Source: Cyanophora paradoxa
Lineage: Eukaryota; Glaucocystophyceae; Cyanophorales; Cyanophoraceae
NCBI GenBank assembly: GCA_004431415.1
Contig: QPMI01000416.1
Coordinates: 496,001-560,000 of the forward strand
DNA: 64,000 bases
Reading direction: 5' to 3'
The position numbers and the translations under genes are program-made. Under the pieces are notes generated by a model, which was not told the origin of the DNA, searched no databases, and was given only the letters and a program-made list of their open reading frames with translations. This document shows, piece after piece, positions 1 through 11,259 of the stretch; the stretch's first letter is position 1, and every line of letters begins with the position of its first letter.

Positions 1-3000
1 CTGCAGCGAGCGTGAGGAAAGAAGGAGGAGCGACAAGGAGTAGGAACGAAGGGGAAGCGCGCCTGGGAGGCGGCGGCGAGGGACATCTGCTCGCGGGACG
101 GACGGCTCAGACGACATCGTCGCGGGGGGGAGGGGGGGGGGGTAGGAGGACCTGCTCGCGGGCGCGGGAGAAGGCGGAGACCACCACGGCGATGTACCAG
201 TTGAGCACCACCTGTCGGGGGTGGGAAAAGGTGCAGGAGTTAGGAGTTAGAAGTTAGGCGACGAGCCTAGACTAATCTAGTGAGGAGAACCAAAGAGGAC
301 TGATAGCTGAAGAAACTCATTTAGCAACTTGGAAGCCCTCCGACCTCGCGAGCTAAGAGCGAGACCAGCGGGGGCCGCCCAGCGCTCGGATTAACTAGTG
401 AGTTAGTTATCACTAGACTAATCTAGTGAGTTAGTAATAAGACGAATCTAGTGATTTAGTTAGATCCGAGGACCGAGGAGGACTGATAGATAGCCAAAGA
501 AACTCGTTTAACAACTCGGAAGCCTCCCGCCTCGCTAAGAGCGGGGGCTGCCCAGCGCTCGGACCCGGGAGAGCGACTAACGCCCGATCGAGGGGGGGTA
601 CACTCGGACTCGGACTCGGGGAAGCCTCCGACCTCGCTAAGAGCGAGACGAGCACTCGGACCCGGCCGAACGACCAACGCCCGATCGAGGGGGGGTACAG
701 GGCGCACGAAGACTCCTAGGAGGACGAAGGCGAGGAAGAAGACGGAGGCCGCCATCCCCGCGTTCGGCTCCGGGCCCTCGTCCACCTGGGGGGGGTACAG
801 GGTTAGGGATATTTTCTTTTTTTTGGGGGGGGGGGTAAGCGGACCCCGCGGGCGTCGACGGCGTTCCACATGATCGCCATCCATCCCTGAGGCAGCGCGG
901 GGTACGCCGAAAGTAAGATAAAACTAGATCGCGCCGTGTCTGGCGATAGAGAGGGGCTCCCGACGGGATCCGCTCGCGAACGAAGGGTGAGATGCGAGCG
1001 GGTCCCGTCCGTCGCGGAAGGGGATCGACAGGAGCTGGAAATAGATAGACAGAGAGAGAGAGGGCGGAATCCTATCGCTAGGGGGAAAGGGAGGGAAGCG
1101 CTCGCCTCGAACATGGCGACTTCGAAGCACGTCAGGAGCGCGTTCAGCACATTGTCGAAGCTGCGCCGGGGAAGAGAGGGAGCCGGGGTCAAGGTGTGGG
1201 GGGGGGGGAAGAGGAAGGACGAGGGGGGTACGCGCTTCGCGTGGTGGACGAGCCACCGCCTCTGCTGCTCCGTCTGCGCTCGCGCGGCGTCAGAATCGAA
1301 GAGAAGAAGTGGGCCCGAAGGGATTCGAACCCGGGTACTGGGATCGAGGAAGGAGCCGGAGCAGTCGTCCCGGAACTGAATCGAGCCGTCGTTGCAGTAC
1401 CCGTACCGGCCCATGAAGAGCTGTTCGGGGTAGGAGAAAATGAATCAGCGATGGGGGGGGAGCGAATGTGGCGGGGGGTACGCGGCGAGCCTGCACGCCG
1501 AGGGTGGCGAAGAAACCCCAGAACATCCAGATGAGACTGTACCCCCGGGGCGTAAGACAAGCGAGGCAGGCCGTTCGAATCAGGCGCAAGCAGGCCGTTG
1601 GGCATTAGCACTAGGCAAGCAGGCGCAAGGCCTGGAGCAAGCAAGCAGGGCGCGCGCGCGTCGTCGTAGATGGCGCACAGGGAGACGCGGAAGATGTAGG
1701 GGACCGCCTTGGCGACCGACATGACGATCACCTGCGCGGGGCGGGGCGGGGCGTGAGGCGGGCCGGGCGAGGGTACGGGAGAAAGGAAGGAAGGGGCGGG
1801 GCGCGCGGCGTAGGCGCGTGTATATCGTAGCTGGTTAAGGCTCGAGCTCTCTAAGAGCAGCTAAGCTTCTTTTCGAGCCCAATCAAGCTTCTCAGCGAGC
1901 TCAAACTCAACCGGGCTTCGAGCCGAGCTGGCTTCGAATCGAGCTGATCAAGCTCAAGCTCAACCAGCCTCAATCTCATCTTAGCTTGAGAGCGGATCGT
2001 GACCGAGGAGCTTGATCAAGCTTCTAAGCGAGCTCAAGCTCGATTAAGCTCAAGCCAACTAACTAGCTTTGGTTTAAAGCTTGAGAGCGGACGAACCTTG
2101 ACCTCGGCGACGCGGGAGACGAGGCGGAGGGGCCGGACGGAGCGGAGGACGCGGAGGGAGCGGACGGAGCGGGCGCCGCCCGCGCCGGCCGAGGCCAGCG
2201 AGGCCACCGACGCCACCGTGATCCCGAAGTCTGCGGGGGGGCGGGGCGGTCAGGAGCGAGGATTATAATAACAACAAGAGAGACGCGATAAGTAATGTGT
2301 ATATATGTGTAACATAAGTCTGCCGCGGGTCAATAAGAGGCGAGGAGTCTTTCATTCCTAGATAAAGCGGGGCGAAGAATGCCGCGTGGCGGGGCGTGGC
2401 GGGGGCGGGGCGGGGCGGGGGCGGGGCGTGGCAAGCGGAGGCGGTGAGGGGCGGGGGCGGTCGGGGGCCAGAAAGAGAGATTACAGAGGAAAAGAAGCAT
2501 CGCGGGCTAGCCTATTCTCAAGAGGCGGCTAGCCCCCTTGCGAGGGGCGGAGCGGGGCGACGAGGGGCGGCGCCATGCAGGGCGGTAAGCTGGGCGCGGG
2601 GCGGGGAGGGGGGGGTACACTGGGCGCGGGAAGCGGGGGGGGGGGGGGGGGGGACCGGCGGCGTTCCACCAGGACCGGAGGTAGCTTCGTCGGTCCAGCA
2701 CCAGGCCCGACTCCTGTACCCCCCCCCCCGGTTCGATTCAGAGACGAAAAAAGGGAAAAAAGGGACGGGGATACGCGCCAGGGAGCGGACGAGGACCTCA
2801 GCCGCGAAGGCGGCCGTGAAGATGGCGTCTAGGGCTCGAATCGCCTGCCGTGGCCAGAATGTTAATTTACGAGAACCAAGGCCAAAGTGCTTATTGATGG
2901 CTGTTCGATCTTAGAGTCTTGGCTTGGAGGCGCACGGTGGCGGCGGGGCCGGTGAGGGAGGGGTTGTCGACGGCCAGGACGACGCATGAGCCGAGGATGC

Positions 3001-6000
3001 ACAGGAGCACGGCCCTGCGCGGAGGAGGGGAGGGAAAAGGGGGTTAGAGAGAGGGGCGGGGGGGGGGGGGGGGGGAGGGGGGAGGGGGGGAGGGGGGGGA
3101 GGGGGTAGCGCCCACCGCTCGAAGAGGGGGAGCGGATGGCTGAGCGGAGGCGGGCGCGCGCGCGGGAGTGGGGGGGTAGGAGGAAGTAGGACCAGCCGGC
3201 GCGCCAGGGTACGAGGGAGGCCCGCCCGAAGACACGGGGGGGCCAGTCCCCGTCGGGTACCTGAGCGAACGAAGCGAGCTTTAGAGAACGAAGCGTCCTC
3301 GTCTAATAATAGAACGTACCTCGTCGGCGGCGGGGCCGGCGGGGCCGGAGGCGGAGGCGGAGGACGCGCGGGCCTCCTCGGGGCGCCGGTCGAAGCCGGC
3401 GGTCACGACGACCGCGAGCATGCGGCCCAGCGCCGACGGCACGTTGCGCCGCCGCCGCGCGGCGAGCGCCGCCGAGGGCTGGATCGGGGCCGAGGAGGAG
3501 AAGGCTGGAGGGGCCTTAGGCACGGGAGTAGCTGCCAGGGACATGCTCCCCCGAGGGGCGCGGTCGCCCCCGGCGTCCGAAGCCGAGCCCGGCCTCGTGC
3601 CTGCAGGATCTCCGCCTCCGCCTCCGCCTCCGCCTCGGCCTTCTCCTTCGCCCGCGTCGCGCGAGTCGACGCGGGCCCCTCCAGCCGCGTCCAACAGATC
3701 CATGTCCACAAAGCTCGCCGCGCTCTCCAGGCGCTCAGCGATCGCCGCGGCCGCGGCCGAGGCCGAGACGGAGGCCGAGGCGGAGGCCGAGGTGGAGGCG
3801 GAGGCTGAGAGCGGGCCCCACTCCAGCCAAGACGCGGAGGGCCCCGCGGGTAACAGAAGGCGCCCCCGGCGGCTCCGCGCCGATCCGACGCCGCCGACGC
3901 CGCCGACGCCGAAGAAGCGGCCGGCAAAGGCCGTGTCGAGGGAGACGCGGAGATGGGTCCGCCCCCTCTGCTGCTGCTGCTGCTCCGCCCCGTCCAAGGG
4001 CAGCACGGTCGGGCTGCCCGGCGACAGCGGCGGCAGCGGCGGCAGCGGCGGCTCCGCCGCGCCCGGCTCCGCCGCCGGGTCCGGCTCCGGCTCGGGATCG
4101 ACGAAGCAGACGAGGCAGGGCTCGGAGGCGCTGCGGGCGAGGCGGGCGGGGCCCACGGCCAGCGGCACGCGGGATGCGAGGGACTCGTTGGGGCCAGGGA
4201 GCTCGAGCCGGAACCCGACGCGGCGCTTGGATGCCGTCGCCGCCGCCGCCGGCGCCTCGCTGCCGCTGCCGCTGCCGCCGCCTGGGTCGAGCAGCCGCCG
4301 CCGCTGCCGGCGCGCGGGGCGGACGACGGGTCGGTCGAAGAGGCCGCCGAGGAGGACGAGGAGGAGGAGGAAGAGACAGGGTCCTGGGCGGGGGCGGCCT
4401 GAGGCGCCTCCTGCGGGGCCGCCGCCGCCGCCGCCGCGGCGGGCGTTGCGGGCGGCGTGGGCGGGTCCGGAGCGGGGATCGAGGCCTCCTTCTCGCCCTC
4501 GAAGCCCACTGCCACGTCTTCCAGATCGAGGGCCGCCGCCGCGGGGCCGGAGCCGGCGCCGGCCGCCGGGGAAGAGACGGCCCGCGCCCCGAGGCCCCCG
4601 GCGGCGCGCCGCGGAGGCAGCCCCTCGAATGAGAGCCGCCGCCGCGCGCCATCCTCTTCGGAGTCCGACGGGTCCGCTGGCGGCGCAGGCGCCGCCGCCG
4701 CCGCCGCCGAGGGCGAATGCATCGGGGATGCGGGGGAGGAGAGCGGGGGTACGAGCCCGACGTCGTCCATCGCGAAGCAGACCTGCAGAAGAGGGGGGGG
4801 GGGGATGAACGGAAGGGGGGGCAGGAAGGGGGGGAGAGAGCGGGGGTACCAGCGGGTGGGGGAAGCGGGGTACGGAGGTGGCCGTCCCGACGTCCGCCGC
4901 GGGGGAGAGCGGGGAGAGCACTCCCCTCTGCGCAGACACGAGACAAGGGTAAGGATCGAACTGGAGGGCCCTTTATCGCGTTGTTCTCGTGAGCGGCAGC
5001 AGCGGACCTGGGCGTCGCGCTGGCGGGCGAGGGAGCGGCGCCAGTCTACATAGGAGCGCGTGCTCGCGAGCCCCTCGATCCGCATCTGAAGCGAGCGCGG
5101 GGGGGCGGGGCTCAGCGAGGAGAAGCGCGGGGGCGGCGGGGCTCAGTGTGTCGCAAGCGCGGGAAGGCAACCAACTCTCTTATGAGGCCCATCACATCAT
5201 TATTATAATTTTCAGGGGCGAAAGCTTAAGCGGGCGCGCCATTCCGGTGAGGAGGAGCCTGGGAAGGACTTAGGCTCTAGTGAGGCTCCTAAAGGAAGCC
5301 AGCTATATGCAGCCAGCTCTTAAGCTTAAGCTCAAGCTTGAGCGGGCGCGGACCAACTAGATGGATATCTCTAGGAGGCCCTTAGGGCCTCGGAAGCGCA
5401 ATTGTCAAGGGCGCAAGCTTAGTTAGCGGGCGCGCCATGCCGGTGAGGAGGAGCTTGACGATGACGCGTTCGACGCGGGACTGGCGCTCGCGGATCGCCG
5501 CCAGCTCCTCCTCGATCACCTGAGGGCGCGGGCGAGCGGGTGAGGGCGAGGCCGTTAGAGATAGATTAACCGACTAGATAGCTCTATTAGAAGCGGGGCC
5601 GTTCAGGCGCGGCGGTCAGCGGTCCGGCGGTTGGTCGTGCGGTGCGCGTCGGGCTCGCGGCGGGTCGCCGTGATAGATAGCTTAAACGACTAAACAGATA
5701 GCTCTATGAGGCCTTTGTAATTCTCGGTCCGGTGCGGTCGGCGGGGGCGGCGCGGGTGCGGCGGGGGCGGACGCGGCGGGTCTCCTCGGCGAAGAGGGAG
5801 TTGATAAGGATGGCCACCAGCCCGTTGATCACGATCCAGCTGCACGTGCGAGGGTTGAGCGGGGCGGGGGGAAGAAGGGGGCGGCTGGGGGGGAGGGCAG
5901 ACGGCACCTGCCGAGGGCCTGGCGTGGCGTGGCGTGGAGCGGAAGAAGGAGAAGGGGCGGGGCGGGGCGCGCGGGGGGTCAGCGAGGCCAGGCCTGCTAC

Positions 6001-9000
6001 GATCCCCCCTCACAACGAACACGAACTACCGGCGAGCCCGCGATCCCCCCCCCCCCCCCCCCAACAAGAACACGAGCTGTACCCCCCCCTCCCTTCCCAC
6101 CCACCCACCTGGACGGCGACGAAGTAGAGGGCGGCGGCGCCCCCGCGCGCCCGCATCGCCGCCACCATCACCTGAAAGGCGCGCGCGAAGCTAAGCTGAG
6201 GAGGAGAGCCAGGGAAGGAACGAAAGAAGCTGAGGAGCTAAGAAGCTAAGAAAGGAGCGAGGAGCTAAGAGGGGCGCACGAAGCTAAGCCAGGGGGAGAA
6301 GGGCGCGAAGCTAAGAAGCTGAGAAAGGTGCGAATCCGCGCGAATCAACCCCTAGGGCGCACGAAGCTAAGCGGAGGAGGAGCGGGAAGGATGGATGGAT
6401 AGGGAGGAAGGCTTCTCGGGTGAGCGAATGGATAGGGAGATATGGCTAGGCGAGCGAAGCTAGGGAGCTAAGCAGTTGAGAAGGCTTCTCGGGTGAGCGA
6501 AGCTAGGCAGCTAAGAAGCTAAGAAGCTAAGAAGGCTCCTCAGGTGAACGGCGCGCGGGCGGGCTCGGACGAAGCTAAGGCTTCTCGGTGAGGTGGGAGG
6601 GGCGCGGGTAGATCCGCACCCCGTTGTAGTCGTCGGCGGTGACGATGCGGAAGACGGTGAGCACCGACCCGTAGAAGTCGTCGAACTGGGGGGGGGGGGG
6701 GGGGGGGGGGGCGTCAAAGCGAGGCGAGGGCCGCCTTCACGCTGAGGGGCGACCCGGGTACCCCCCTCCTCTCGAACCCTGCTACCCCCCCGAGGGCGAC
6801 TCGAGTACCCCCTCCCCCCCCCCCGCCCCCGGTCCCCGCGCACCGTCGAGCGGAGCTCCCCGGGCTCCCACAGGCCCCTGCGGGAAGACGCGGGAATCAA
6901 AAGAGGCGCAGGAGGAGGGTGGGGGGGGGGGGGGGGGGGGGGGTGCGATGCGCGCACCCGAAGAGCTGCATGCCGACGAGGGCGGACGTGACGATGTAGA
7001 CGAGCAGCGTCGGGACGAACCTGAAGTGCGAACGAAGGTCAGAATTCCAGGGTGAGCAAGGCAGCTGAGGGCATTAGAAGGCGGAGAGCACTAGAAGTGC
7101 TAGAATTCCAAGAGAATTCCAGGGTGAGAAGGGCGGCGGAGGGCACTAGTAGATGTGATGGCTGGCTGGCTGGCCAAGCTTCAGCCGGCGCTCCCTGCCT
7201 CTCTCCCGCTTGTGCTAGCTAGAGCTAAGCTAACTAGTTTAAGAGTTTTAAGAGCTAGTTTCAGCTAAGCTAAGCTAGCTAGTTTAAGAGTTTGTCCTCC
7301 CTAGAGTTCTTAAGAGCCCGCTAAGCTTAGCTAGCTAGCTTCAGCCGCGTCGTAACGGGCGAATTCGAACGGACGGACGGACCCGGCGGCGGCGCGCAGC
7401 GAGCGGCCCGAGTCGACCGCGAGCGCCCGCAGCGTCTTGAAGCGGCAGTTGCGGAGGATGCGCGTGAAGCGGAAGACGCGGAAGGGGTACAGGAAGAGGG
7501 CGGGGCGGTCCCGGGGCGAGGAGCCGGGGCGGGGGGCGAGCCCCAGCTGGACGATCCCGAGGAGGGCGACGAGAACGTCGATCAGGTCCGTCGCGCTGCG
7601 AACGAACGAACGGACGAACGCTCAGCCGGGAAAGGCTGGAGCCGACACCAAAGGCTGGAGCGGGCGGCCCGGGCCCCACGCACCTGCCGAGGAGGACGCG
7701 GGCGGATCCGCGTGCGTAGAAGCGCAGCGCCGCGTCGGCCGCGTACAGGACGACAAGGACGATGTTCAGCGCGTCTGGCGGCGCGGAGCGCGGAGGTGAG
7801 CCGGAGAGAGAGGAGAGGGGGTGGGGGTGGGGGGGGGGGGCTGGGGGGGGGGGGGGGGGGGGGGGCTGGGCGCGGCGGGCGCGAAAGGGTGGACGGAGGC
7901 CGGCCACGGAGGCCTGAAGGGAAGGCGGGCGGGCCGAGGGCGCACGGAAGACGGAAGACGGTGAGCCTAGCTAGCTAGGAAGACGGCGGGCCGGGCGCTT
8001 CTATCGGAGGAAGGGCTCGAAGCCTCCCTCGCCTATCGGACGGCGGCGGGCTTCCCTAGGCCTATGTCTATACCCTCTCTAGTCTCTATCTGAAGACGGC
8101 TGGGACTACATAAACGTCTAGAGCATCTGAAGGACTGTCTCAACCTCTAAGCCACGGAGGACCATCTAAACGTCTAGAGCATCTAAAATAGACGATGCAT
8201 CCGGGTGCCTCCAGGCTTATCTGAGCCTGAGCCTCTATCTCTTATCCTAAGGACGGCGGGCCGGGGCCGGGGGCGCACGGAGTACGGCCAGCCCCGTCTC
8301 GCCCACGTCGGCGTGGTAGCAGGAGAGGACCACCGCGCCTCCCCACGTCGCCGCGTCCGTCGCGTACCTGCCGGATAGATAGTCAGAGAGAGGGCTATAT
8401 TTAGAGAGTTGGCTGGTGGGTTGGTGGGGGGTACCGGTAGGCGGGGGAGACGAGGAGGTCCTCGACCCGCTGGCGCCGGGGGGGTAGGCCCGCCGCCGGC
8501 TCCCGCGCCCTGCGAGTAGCTCAGGCGGGGAGCTCAGATCAGATCTGATCTGAGCGGCGGGGTACCGCGGACCGGGCGAGGAGGCGGGAGAAGACGCGGG
8601 CGGGTACACGGAGGAAGCGCGCCCGCAATCGCTTGACTGCCCTCGCCTCGGGCTCCAGGCGCGTGTCTGGGTACAGGTTGAGAAGGACATGACAGAGAAA
8701 AATGAGATTGGGTCGTACCCGGGGCCGGCCCGTCGGAGAGCCCAGCGCGGCGAGAGCGCTCCGCGATTTGCAGGTTGACGTAAGTGTCGTTTACCACGGC
8801 GAGCACTAAAAAATAGGGAGGGAGGATGGCGTCAGGGGGTACAGGACGAGAGGGGTGGGAAGGGGCGGGGGAGGGGGGTACTGAGGTTGAGGATGAGGAA
8901 CGATCCGATGAGGATGACGGACCAGAAGTAGGGGACGGATGCAGCCCCCACCGAGTCCCATACCTTGAGGGGGGGTACATCAGCGGAGCCGGAGGAGGGG

Positions 9001-11002
9001 GCGGGATCAGCGTACCCAGTACATGAACGTCGACCAGCCGTTCGTGAGGCACTGTACGGGAAGGGGCGGCTCAGCTTGGGGGTACGGGCTGGGCGGAGGA
9101 GGGGTAGGGGGGAGGGGGGAGGGGGTACCTGCCACAGGACGAGCCATGCGGCCGGCGCCGTATCGAACGACGTGTACCCGTACGTCGGATTCGTCGAGGG
9201 GACTGCCGAGGGGGGTACGGCGTCATGAAGGCCACGATGGATGGGGGGGGCTGAAGGGGCGGGGGTACCGCAGATGAACCCGGGCCCGGGGTTGCGCGCG
9301 GGGGGTATGTTCGGCCCGCACAGGTACTCGGGACTCTCGGGGTCTACCCCCGCCGGCGGCTCGCCTGGGGTACGCGGGGCTCAGTCTTGGCTTGGAGGAG
9401 GGGTACGCGAATCAACCGGGGGGGAGGGGATACCGGTCAGGCCGTCGACGGGGTGGAAGCGGAGGGAGCCCGCGAAGACGGATACGCCGATGATGCCGAA
9501 CAGCGCGAAGAAAAAGACGAGCTGGATGGCGCACTGCGGGGGAGGGGGGATGCGGCGTTAGGAAGGCGGGTACGGGAAGCGGAGGAGGGGGGGGTACCTG
9601 AAGCAGAAGGGGGATAGCGGCGAGCACCGCGCGAGTGAAGACGCGGACGGCTGCGGGAGGGTTACGAGGCGGGGGGGTAGGGGGTAGGGCGGGGGGGCGG
9701 GGGGCGAAGCTCGGAGGCGAGGCGGTGAGGAGGGGCGTAGAGGAGACGGGCGAAGATAAGGCGGAGGATGAGACGGGGCGGGGCGCGCGGCGACGCGCGT
9801 TCTGAAGCGGGCTATAGCTAGCTGGAACGGAGGGCGGGCGGGGCGGAGCGGGGCGCGGGGGCGCGGGCGGGGCGCGGGGGCGCGGGCGGGGCGCGGGGGA
9901 GACGGGGCCGGGCGGGGCGGGGCGGGGTGCGTGTGAGGCGGGGCCGGCTGGAGCGGGAGGCAGGGCGGGGCGAGACGGGGCGCGGGGGCGTGGCGTGGCG
10001 CTAAGACGGGCGGTCTCACTTCGGATTGCCGAGACGGATTTGAGCGTGCGGAGCAACCGTATCGTCCGCAGAGAAGTGAACGAGTCGACCTGCCCGCCGC
10101 GGCGGTCGGGCGGGCGCTCGGGCGGGCCGGGCGGCGCTGGAGGAGCGGAGGGAGAGCGGGGGCGCACGGCGGGGAGGAGGGCGATCCAGCCTAGCGCGGT
10201 CACTAAGAGCTCCAGGACGAGCCAGGGGGACCGCAGGTAGGCACCCGGGTGCAGCACGAAGCCTGCGCGCGGCGGGGCGGGGCGGGGCGGTGAGCGCGGG
10301 GTGCCAGCGAGCGGGCAGGCGGGCGGGCGGGATCCCGCCGCTTGCGCACCAAGGACGACAATCTTGGCGAGGCACTGCGCGCGCGAGCACTCGCGTCAGG
10401 CGGCGGCAGGGCGCGGGCGGGCGGCGCTTCGGAAAGGGATCAAATTCGAACGAGGGCGCGCCTCTGCAGTGAAGTAGATGGTGACGGCCAGGTCGACGGC
10501 GAGCCAGGCGCCGCGGCCCTCTCTCGTCGCAGCCACAGCGCACGCCAGCGCCACGGACAGCAGGTTCAGAAATCCGTAGAGCCTGCGCATCGGCCGGAGT
10601 CGGGCACGCTAGATAGATAAGACGAGGCGCCGCTTCGGCCGCGCGGCGGGCGGGAGCGCACGGCGAGTGGAGGAAGCGCTGCAGGGAGCGTGCGGCAGCG
10701 GGTCGGGTCAGCTGCGGTTTGCGGGGAGGCGCACGCTACCGCAAGAAGCACCGCGAGCGTGACCCGAAGTCGATGCTCGGGGCTGAACAGGAAGCAGCTC
10801 CTAAACGGGGTGATGAGAGAAAGATCATCATGGCCGTCGTCCTCCGCCGCCGCCAGCACCAGAGCCTCCCTCCGCTCGCTCGGGTGCGCCTCCGGCCCGG
10901 GAACCTGGAGGAGGTGAGCCGCCGGGCGGCAGGCGATGCCGGGAGCCTTTGCAGCTTGCAGCACACACGCACCGGTGGCCCCTTGAACCTCACCTTCTTC
11001 AT
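1..11002 (-). CDS. Multi-repeat voltage-gated cation channel (CaV/NaV-like), 3' end outside window
   Basis: This plasma-membrane channel would conduct Ca2+ or Na+ on depolarisation. Three 6-TM repeats are visible in order, each with an S4 rich in Arg every third residue, a P-loop and an S6. A fourth repeat, if present, lies left of base 1. The start is inferred at 11,002 (MKK, then a GT intron), followed by a cytosolic exon ending FLFSPEHRLR near 10,770, which resembles the N-terminal segment before S1 in four-domain channels. There are about 25 short introns, many with sense-strand C-runs and GTACCCCC (seen as GGGGGTAC on the + strand). One intron inside the third P-loop starts with GC at 1,105. 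It is divergent from the next gene, with 257 bp between. The family call is firm. Ca2+ versus Na+ selectivity is not settled by the sequence. Confidence 0.82.
150..3030 (-). other. Channel repeat III (S1-S6)
   Basis: S1 is at about 3,015-2,930 (AVLLCILGSCVVLAVDNPSL). S2 is at about 2,840-2,765 (DAIFTAAFAAEVLVRSLARI). The S2-S3 loop is at 2,700-2,650. S4 is at 2,150-2,070 (RSVRSLRVLRSVRPLRLVSR). The S4-S5 linker is at 1,731-1,660 and S5 at about 1,570-1,400. The P-loop FDNVLNALLTCFEVAMFE (1,180-1,106) splices through a GC-AG intron to GWMAIMWNAVDARG (from 886). The joined FEGW motif closely matches repeat III of four-domain channels. S6 is split between about 770-705 (MAASVFFLAFVLLGVFV) and 225-150 (VLNWYIAVVVSAFSRAREQ). 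Confidence 0.78.
1820..2100. repeat. Intronic AGCT/TCAAGCT-rich degenerate repeat
   Basis: This intron of the channel gene is built from overlapping AAGCTT, GAGCTC, TCGA and TGATCA units. Phrases like AGCTCAAGCTCAACC recur several times (about 1,900, 1,950, 2,030). It is far AT-richer than the flanking exons and nearly every tetranucleotide is self-complementary. Confidence 0.6.
3281..5090 (-). other. Repeat II-III cytosolic linker, low complexity
   Basis: This long coding stretch has Ala/Pro/Ser/Arg-rich sequence, acidic patches (DPSDSEEDG, about 4,680) and Ser runs. It lies between S6 of repeat II and S1 of repeat III. Two minus-strand frames look coding on either side of about 4,300 (LSFEGLPPRR upstream; RVGFRLELPG and CLVCFVDPEPEPDP downstream), so an unrecognised intron or a frameshift sits between them. 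No domain was recognised. Confidence 0.55.
6180..6580. repeat. Intronic GAAGCTAAG minisatellite
   Basis: Variants of AGCTAAGAAGCTAAG and GGGCGCACGAAGCTAAG recur many times between the repeat II P-loop exon and the S6 exon of the channel. It is noncoding on the gene's strand. Confidence 0.65.
7140..7345. repeat. Intronic GCTAGCT/AGCTAAGC-rich stretch
   Basis: Runs of GCTAGCTAG and repeated copies of TAGTTTAAGAGTTT appear at about 7,235 and 7,280. It lies inside a channel intron between S4 and S5 of repeat II. Confidence 0.5.
7980..8250. repeat. Intronic repeat with ACGTCTAGAGCATCTRAA units
   Basis: The phrase AAACGTCTAGAGCATCT occurs at about 8,110 and 8,170, with diverged copies around it. 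It lies in the intron between S1 and S2 of channel repeat II. Confidence 0.45.
8700..10610 (-). other. Channel repeat I (S1-S6)
   Basis: S1 and S2 are read at about 10,600-10,440 (YGFLNLLSVALAC, then AVDLAVTIYFTAE). S3 is at about 10,250-10,180. S4 is at 10,100-10,000 with SLRTIRLLRTLKSVSAIR. The S4-S5 linker is at about 9,660-9,600 and S5 at 9,540-9,460 (LVFFFALFGIIGVSVFAG). The pore helix FDTAPAAWLVLWQ near 9,175-9,125 splices to CLTNGWSTFMYW near 9,055-9,020. S6 is read in two exons (PYFWSVILIGSFLILNL, then LAVVNDTYVNLQIAERSR at about 8,800-8,740). At the filter the usual acidic residue of T-x-E-G-W is replaced by Asn (LTNGW), and the motif appears one residue short. Confidence 0.72.
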
Positions 11003-11259
11003 CGCACGCGGCCGCTCGGGCGCGCTATCGCCTCGATTCCATGCTCGGCTGCCGCGATCTACTCAATCTCCCGCGGCGACGGGGCGCTCAATCAGGCCAT
11101 TCCTCGGAGGCCTGCCGCCCTCCGAGCACTTGCGATTCGAGGGTTCGGCACTGGGCGGGTCCCTTTCGGAACAGATACCGAGGTACCGGTAACTGCCGCA
11201 GAGCGATCCAGCCGCCCCGCGACCGCCAGAAGCACTCTAGAGCTAAGCACAGGCGTGAA
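11003..11259. promoter_or_regulatory. Divergent intergenic region (channel / tail-anchored protein)
   Basis: There are 257 bp between two outward-facing start codons, so both promoters must lie here or within the first introns. I see no TATA box or other recognisable element. Confidence 0.4.

Larger units (their letters stand above)
5750..8380 (-). other. Channel repeat II (S1-S6)
   Basis: S1 is weak at 8,370-8,280 (ATWGGAVVLSCYHADVGE). S2 is at 7,780-7,690 (NIVLVVLYAADAALRFYARG). S3-S4 are at 7,600-7,390, with the voltage sensor FRVFRFTRILRNCRFKTLRA. S5 is at 7,025-6,955 (FVPTLLVYIVTSALVGMQLFG). The P-loop FDDFYGSVLTVFRIVTADDYN at about 6,690-6,610 ends in TADDYN, which lines up with the TGEDWN motif of repeat II in CaV channels, so Asp replaces the filter Glu. 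S6 follows at 6,190-6,110 and 5,860-5,795 (WIVINGLVAILINSLFAEE). A coiled-coil-like exon (EEELAAIRERQSRVERV) lies at about 5,520-5,460. Confidence 0.72.

Noticed and set aside
1310-1345. tRNA T-arm-like sequence on the minus strand (GGGTTCGAATCCC, a perfect B-box)
   Set aside because: No A-box, acceptor stem or anticodon arm can be placed upstream, and it falls in a channel intron. At most a tRNA relic. A similar but weaker match at 25,470-25,490 was also rejected.
3420-4808. Long plus-strand open frames opposite the channel linker (up to 462 codons)
   Set aside because: Their Arg/Pro/Gly-rich translation is what the antisense of GC-rich coding DNA gives; the minus strand carries the channel.
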